From contig HF998276.1 in assembly GCA_000433735.1 (NCBI GenBank), forward strand, positions 21,508 through 29,388: DNA of 7,881 nt, read 5' to 3'. A model generated the notes under the pieces. It did no database searches. It was not told where the DNA came from and was given only the letters and a program-made list of their open reading frames with translations. A program made the position numbers and the translations under genes. Source of the DNA: Clostridium sp. CAG:167. Lineage in GTDB: Bacteria; Bacillota; Clostridia; Lachnospirales; Lachnospiraceae. Position 1 is the stretch's first letter. Every line of letters begins with the position of its first letter. Below, piece after piece: positions 6,467 through 7,881 of this stretch.

Positions 6467-7147
6467 TTACTGGTTGTGCAGTGCACTTTTTAAACCGGCA
6501 ATACGGCGGCGGCTAAGTTTTAGTTTCACGCTGTTTTGAAGGATAATAATGTTTTCATGGGTATCTTGGGTTGTATAGTGTTTTAAATTGATGATTGCGG
6601 AACGGGAAATTTGATAAAAACCTAATGGTTCCAAAAGGGTGGCCCATTCCAGTATGGCCTTTCTGGAGGCATAGGAGGAACCGTCTGTGCAATAAAAAAT
6701 AGTATATTTTTGGTCGGATTTTAAGTAAAGAATATCTCCGCAGAGAAGGGAATCAGTATGATTGACTTGAATGGAATGTAAGTCTTTTTTTAGGTGAGAT
6801 GCTCGATTTAAAATTTTTTTTACAGATTCGATGGAAGCGGGCTTGCGTATAAATGAAAGAACATTATGCCCAAAAGCATCTGACATAAATTCTTGGCGGT
6901 TAGAACAGAAAACGACAAAAATAGAAGAATTTATTTGTTCTAAATAGTTTTTTATGTCAATTCCGGTCTGAAAGCTGTCGTTTAAATCAATGGCCAAAAA
7001 TAACAAATCTAAATCAAAAAAATGACTAGAGTGAAGTAGTTCGTTTGGGGTGCTAAAAGTAAGAATATTAAATTCGTTTAATTTTGCACAAATATTTACA
7101 AGTTTTGTTCTTGATTGTTTAGAGTTGTCACAGATTCCAATTAACAT
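6467..7147 (-). CDS. LytTR-family response regulator with degenerate receiver
   Basis: A cytoplasmic transcription regulator of 226 residues with a receiver domain (about 1-115) and a LytTR DNA-binding domain (about 125-222). The LytTR part is shown by YLKSDQKYTIFYCTDG at 141-156, FYQISRSAIINLKHY at 177-191 and LKLSRRRIAGLK at 209-220, as in AgrA, VirR and ComE. The receiver keeps the KP motif (Lys102) and Ser82, but the usual FLDI phosphoacceptor reads FLAI (Ala52), and the acidic pocket is C-D-N at 6-8. Ordinary Asp phosphorylation therefore seems impossible. I choose ATG 7147 because GGAGG (minus strand, 7155-7159) precedes it by seven bases. The upstream in-frame TTG at 7162 overlaps that site. 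No histidine kinase is in the window. The gene diverges from a small-ORF/secreted-protein locus and is AT-rich. Confidence 0.92.
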   Translation of the reverse strand: MLIGICDNSKQSRTKLVNICAKLNEFNILTFSTPNELLHSSHFFDLDLLFLAIDLNDSFQTGIDIKNYLEQINSSIFVVFCSNRQEFMSDAFGHNVLSFIRKPASIESVKKILNRASHLKKDLHSIQVNHTDSLLCGDILYLKSDQKYTIFYCTDGSSYASRKAILEWATLLEPLGFYQISRSAIINLKHYTTQDTHENIIILQNSVKLKLSRRRIAGLKSALHNQ

Positions 7148-7154
7148 AAATAAT

Positions 7155-7174
7155 CCTCCCAACAGCTACGCTGT
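7155..7174 (-). promoter_or_regulatory. RBS and adjacent leader hairpin of the LytTR gene
   Basis: On the minus strand, ACAGC-GTA-GCTGT forms a short hairpin (7162-7174) two to three bases before the Shine-Dalgarno site GGGAGG (7155-7160). This site fixes the start at 7147. The hairpin could modulate access to the site, but a five-pair stem may also be chance. Confidence 0.45.
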
Positions 7175-7205
7175 ATTTAGTATCCTAAAATGCTTTACTC
7201 GATAA

Positions 7206-7234
7206 AGTATAAAATAAAATAAATAAAATGTCAA
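7206..7234 (-). promoter_or_regulatory. Consensus promoter of the LytTR gene
   Basis: Read on the minus strand, a perfect TTGACA (7234-7229) and TATACT (7211-7206) are 17 bases apart. Transcription would begin near 7199, leaving a leader of about 50 bases. A promoter this close to consensus suggests steady, activator-independent expression. Confidence 0.85.
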
Positions 7235-7275
7235 AAAGAAAAAACATAAATGTCGAAAAATATCAAAAAAATAAT

Positions 7276-7307
7276 CCATTCATCACAAAAATCGACCATT
7301 CATCACA
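7276..7307 (+). promoter_or_regulatory. Tandem direct repeats, likely LytTR operator
   Basis: CCATTCATCACA occurs twice without a mismatch, at 7276-7287 and 7296-7307, with an 8-base spacer and therefore a 20-base period (about two helical turns). Paired direct repeats with this spacing upstream of a weak -35 are the usual binding layout of LytTR activators. The start CCATTC resembles streptococcal Blp-type sites, and the 12-plus-8 geometry resembles clostridial VirR boxes. The second copy overlaps the -35 position of the plus-strand promoter. The divergent LytTR gene is the obvious candidate binder (inference). Confidence 0.75.
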
Positions 7308-7331
7308 TTTTTATTGCGATTTGTTTATAAA
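7303..7331 (+). promoter_or_regulatory. Activator-dependent promoter of the small-ORF locus
   Basis: TATAAA at 7326-7331 makes a fair -10. The -35 position 17 bases upstream reads TCACAT (7303-7308), which is poor and lies within the second direct repeat. This is the arrangement expected when a LytTR protein recruits polymerase. The start would be near 7338. Confidence 0.55.
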
Positions 7332-7353
7332 AATGATAGGATTTGTTTTGGAA

Positions 7354-7363
7354 ATTGCGCAAT
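7354..7363. other. Short perfect palindrome in the leader
   Basis: ATTGCGCAAT is a perfect 10-base palindrome about 16 bases after the predicted transcription start. It could be a small operator, but a palindrome this short may be chance. It also overlaps the ATG at 7362. Confidence 0.25.
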
Positions 7364-7392
7364 GACAATAATGGTGGAAGGAGAGTGCAAGT

Positions 7393-7422
7393 ATGTTGAA
7401 GATTTTAAAGGGGGAAATATGA
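7393..7422 (+). CDS. Micro-ORF 1 (9 codons, MLKILKGEI)
   Basis: ATG 7393 is preceded by a strong Shine-Dalgarno site AAGGAGAG (7378-7385) with seven bases of spacing, the best ribosome site in this transcript. It encodes only MLKILKGEI before TGA at 7420-7422. That stop overlaps the next ATG (ATGA at 7419-7422). It may be a leader ORF that loads ribosomes for the next frame, or a very small peptide in its own right. No family is recognised. The alternative is that the strong site is coincidental and the real gene is the overlapping 43-codon frame from 7362. Confidence 0.45.
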   Translation: MLKILKGEI

Positions 7423-7493
7423 CGTGGTTGGTGGGAATTGGCGAAATTGATAATATTAGTAAAATGAAGAAGAAAGCAGGTATTAAAAAATGA
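7419..7493 (+). CDS. Micro-ORF 2 (24 codons), small basic peptide
   Basis: ATG 7419 follows AAGGGGG (7408-7414) by four bases and overlaps the stop of micro-ORF 1. The product begins with a hydrophobic stretch (MTWLVGIG), has EIDNIS in the middle and ends lysine-rich (KMKKKAGIKK). Its TGA at 7491-7493 overlaps the ATG of the secreted-protein gene, again as ATGA. Length and the hydrophobic-then-basic layout would fit a membrane-active or signal peptide, but nothing identifies it. The frame is open further upstream to ATG 7371 and ATG 7362. The longer 43-residue form would contain YVEDFKGG, which resembles a double-glycine leader end, though it lacks a good ribosome site. Confidence 0.5.
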   Translation: MTWLVGIGEIDNISKMKKKAGIKK

Positions 7494-7881
7494 AAATGAA
7501 GAAAATAGTTACATGGGGACTGGCAATGGGCTTAATGGCAAGTTCGCTGTTTGGTACAAGTATTTATGCAGCTAGTGCAGGATCTAGGAAAATTAATGAT
7601 ACATATGGAACAATAAGAGGAGAAATAGAAGGTGGGAAAAATGCCAGAAGTAAATGTTTTGCTGTAGAATCTAAAGTTTCCAAGAAAGTTGTTCCGAGAT
7701 TAATGGCTGGAATTGAGGTGTACAGATATTCAACGGGTAAATATATCGGAGCAGAAACATCTGGATGGCAAAGAAATTCCAAACGTGCTGGTTGTGACAT
7801 TGATATGGCACATTTTGGAAATAAAGGATATGTGTCTATTAAGTGTACGGCATATGGGACACACGAAGCCATAATTAAGCC
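7490..7881 (+). CDS. Secreted protein of unknown function, truncated by the window end
   Basis: The frame from ATG 7490 stays open to the edge of the window, so at least 130 residues are encoded and the C-terminus is missing. The N-terminus is a clear Sec signal peptide: MKMKK, a hydrophobic core at about 6-24 and likely cleavage around Ala27-Ala30 (SIYAASA). The mature part is basic, rich in Gly, Ser and Lys, with alternating patterns that suggest beta-strands, three cysteines (56, 102, 119), and the end motif CTAYGTHEA at 119-127. I do not recognise a family. The ribosome site is weak (GCAGG at 7476-7480), and the ATG overlaps the stop of micro-ORF 2, so translation is probably coupled. Position under a putative LytTR operator suggests an induced exported effector, toxin or bacteriocin-like product, which is inference. 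Confidence 0.8.
   Translation, partial: MKMKKIVTWGLAMGLMASSLFGTSIYAASAGSRKINDTYGTIRGEIEGGKNARSKCFAVESKVSKKVVPRLMAGIEVYRYSTGKYIGAETSGWQRNSKRAGCDIDMAHFGNKGYVSIKCTAYGTHEAIIK

Noticed and set aside
6439..6470. Possible bidirectional terminator between the convergent genes
   Set aside because: A short stem (GTAAACTT...AAGTTAC) exists but is bulged, has no T run and overlaps the regulator stop codon.
7228..7270. Repeated ATGTC-plus-A-tract units near the LytTR promoter
   Set aside because: ATGTCAAAAA and ATGTCGAAAAA recur 22 bases apart, but the first is simply the -35 box and the rest is low-complexity A-rich DNA.
7564..7872. Minus-strand open frame opposite the secreted-protein gene
   Set aside because: The plus strand has a clear signal peptide and a coupled start. 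The minus frame has no ribosome site and looks like a shadow.
5041..7881. Integration-site duplication of a tRNA end
   Set aside because: I looked for a repeat of the tRNA-Trp or tRNA-Ser 3' end further right and saw none within the window, so no att site is called.

Overview
The window looks like chromosome from a low-to-mid-GC Gram-positive member of the Clostridia, most likely a gut Lachnospiraceae such as Blautia. The reasons are the AGGAGG-type ribosome binding sites, several GTG and TTG starts, tRNA genes without an encoded CCA, the arrangement of the tRNA-modification operon, and a lipobox lipoprotein. The genus is inference.

Positions 1-400 hold no convincing complete gene. They contain two large inverted repeats, at about 18-113 and 254-389, each able to fold into a long interrupted hairpin. 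They look like multicopy intergenic palindromic elements. The second ends against a near-consensus promoter (403-431). That promoter starts a tightly packed six-gene operon: a YcxB-like membrane protein, tsaE, tsaB, rnz (RNase Z), a conserved membrane-anchored protein, and tsaD. TsaE, TsaB and TsaD make the t6A modification at A37 of tRNAs that read ANN codons. RNase Z trims the 3' ends of tRNA precursors that lack CCA.

Positions 4741-5152 are a tRNA transcription unit with a strong promoter, tRNA-Ser(UGA), tRNA-Ser(GGA), tRNA-Trp(CCA) and an intrinsic terminator. None of the three encodes CCA, so all depend on RNase Z and the CCA-adding enzyme. After the tRNAs comes an unrecognised 398-residue lipoprotein.

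From about 6440 to the end the DNA becomes visibly more AT-rich and looks accessory. A minus-strand gene encodes a LytTR-family regulator whose receiver domain appears to lack the phosphoacceptor aspartate (Ala in its place). It has a consensus promoter of its own. Divergently, two exact copies of CCATTCATCACA with a 20-bp period sit just upstream of a -10 box, as in VirR-, AgrA- and Blp-type LytTR-controlled promoters. The transcript would carry two micro-ORFs of 9 and 24 codons and then a secreted protein that runs off the window, each joined to the next by an ATGA overlap. An alternative reading makes the small ORF a 43-residue peptide with a double-glycine-like leader. This regulator, operator and small-peptide/secreted-protein block is the best candidate in the window for an undescribed system, perhaps a bacteriocin, toxin or signalling locus. 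Its function is inference.
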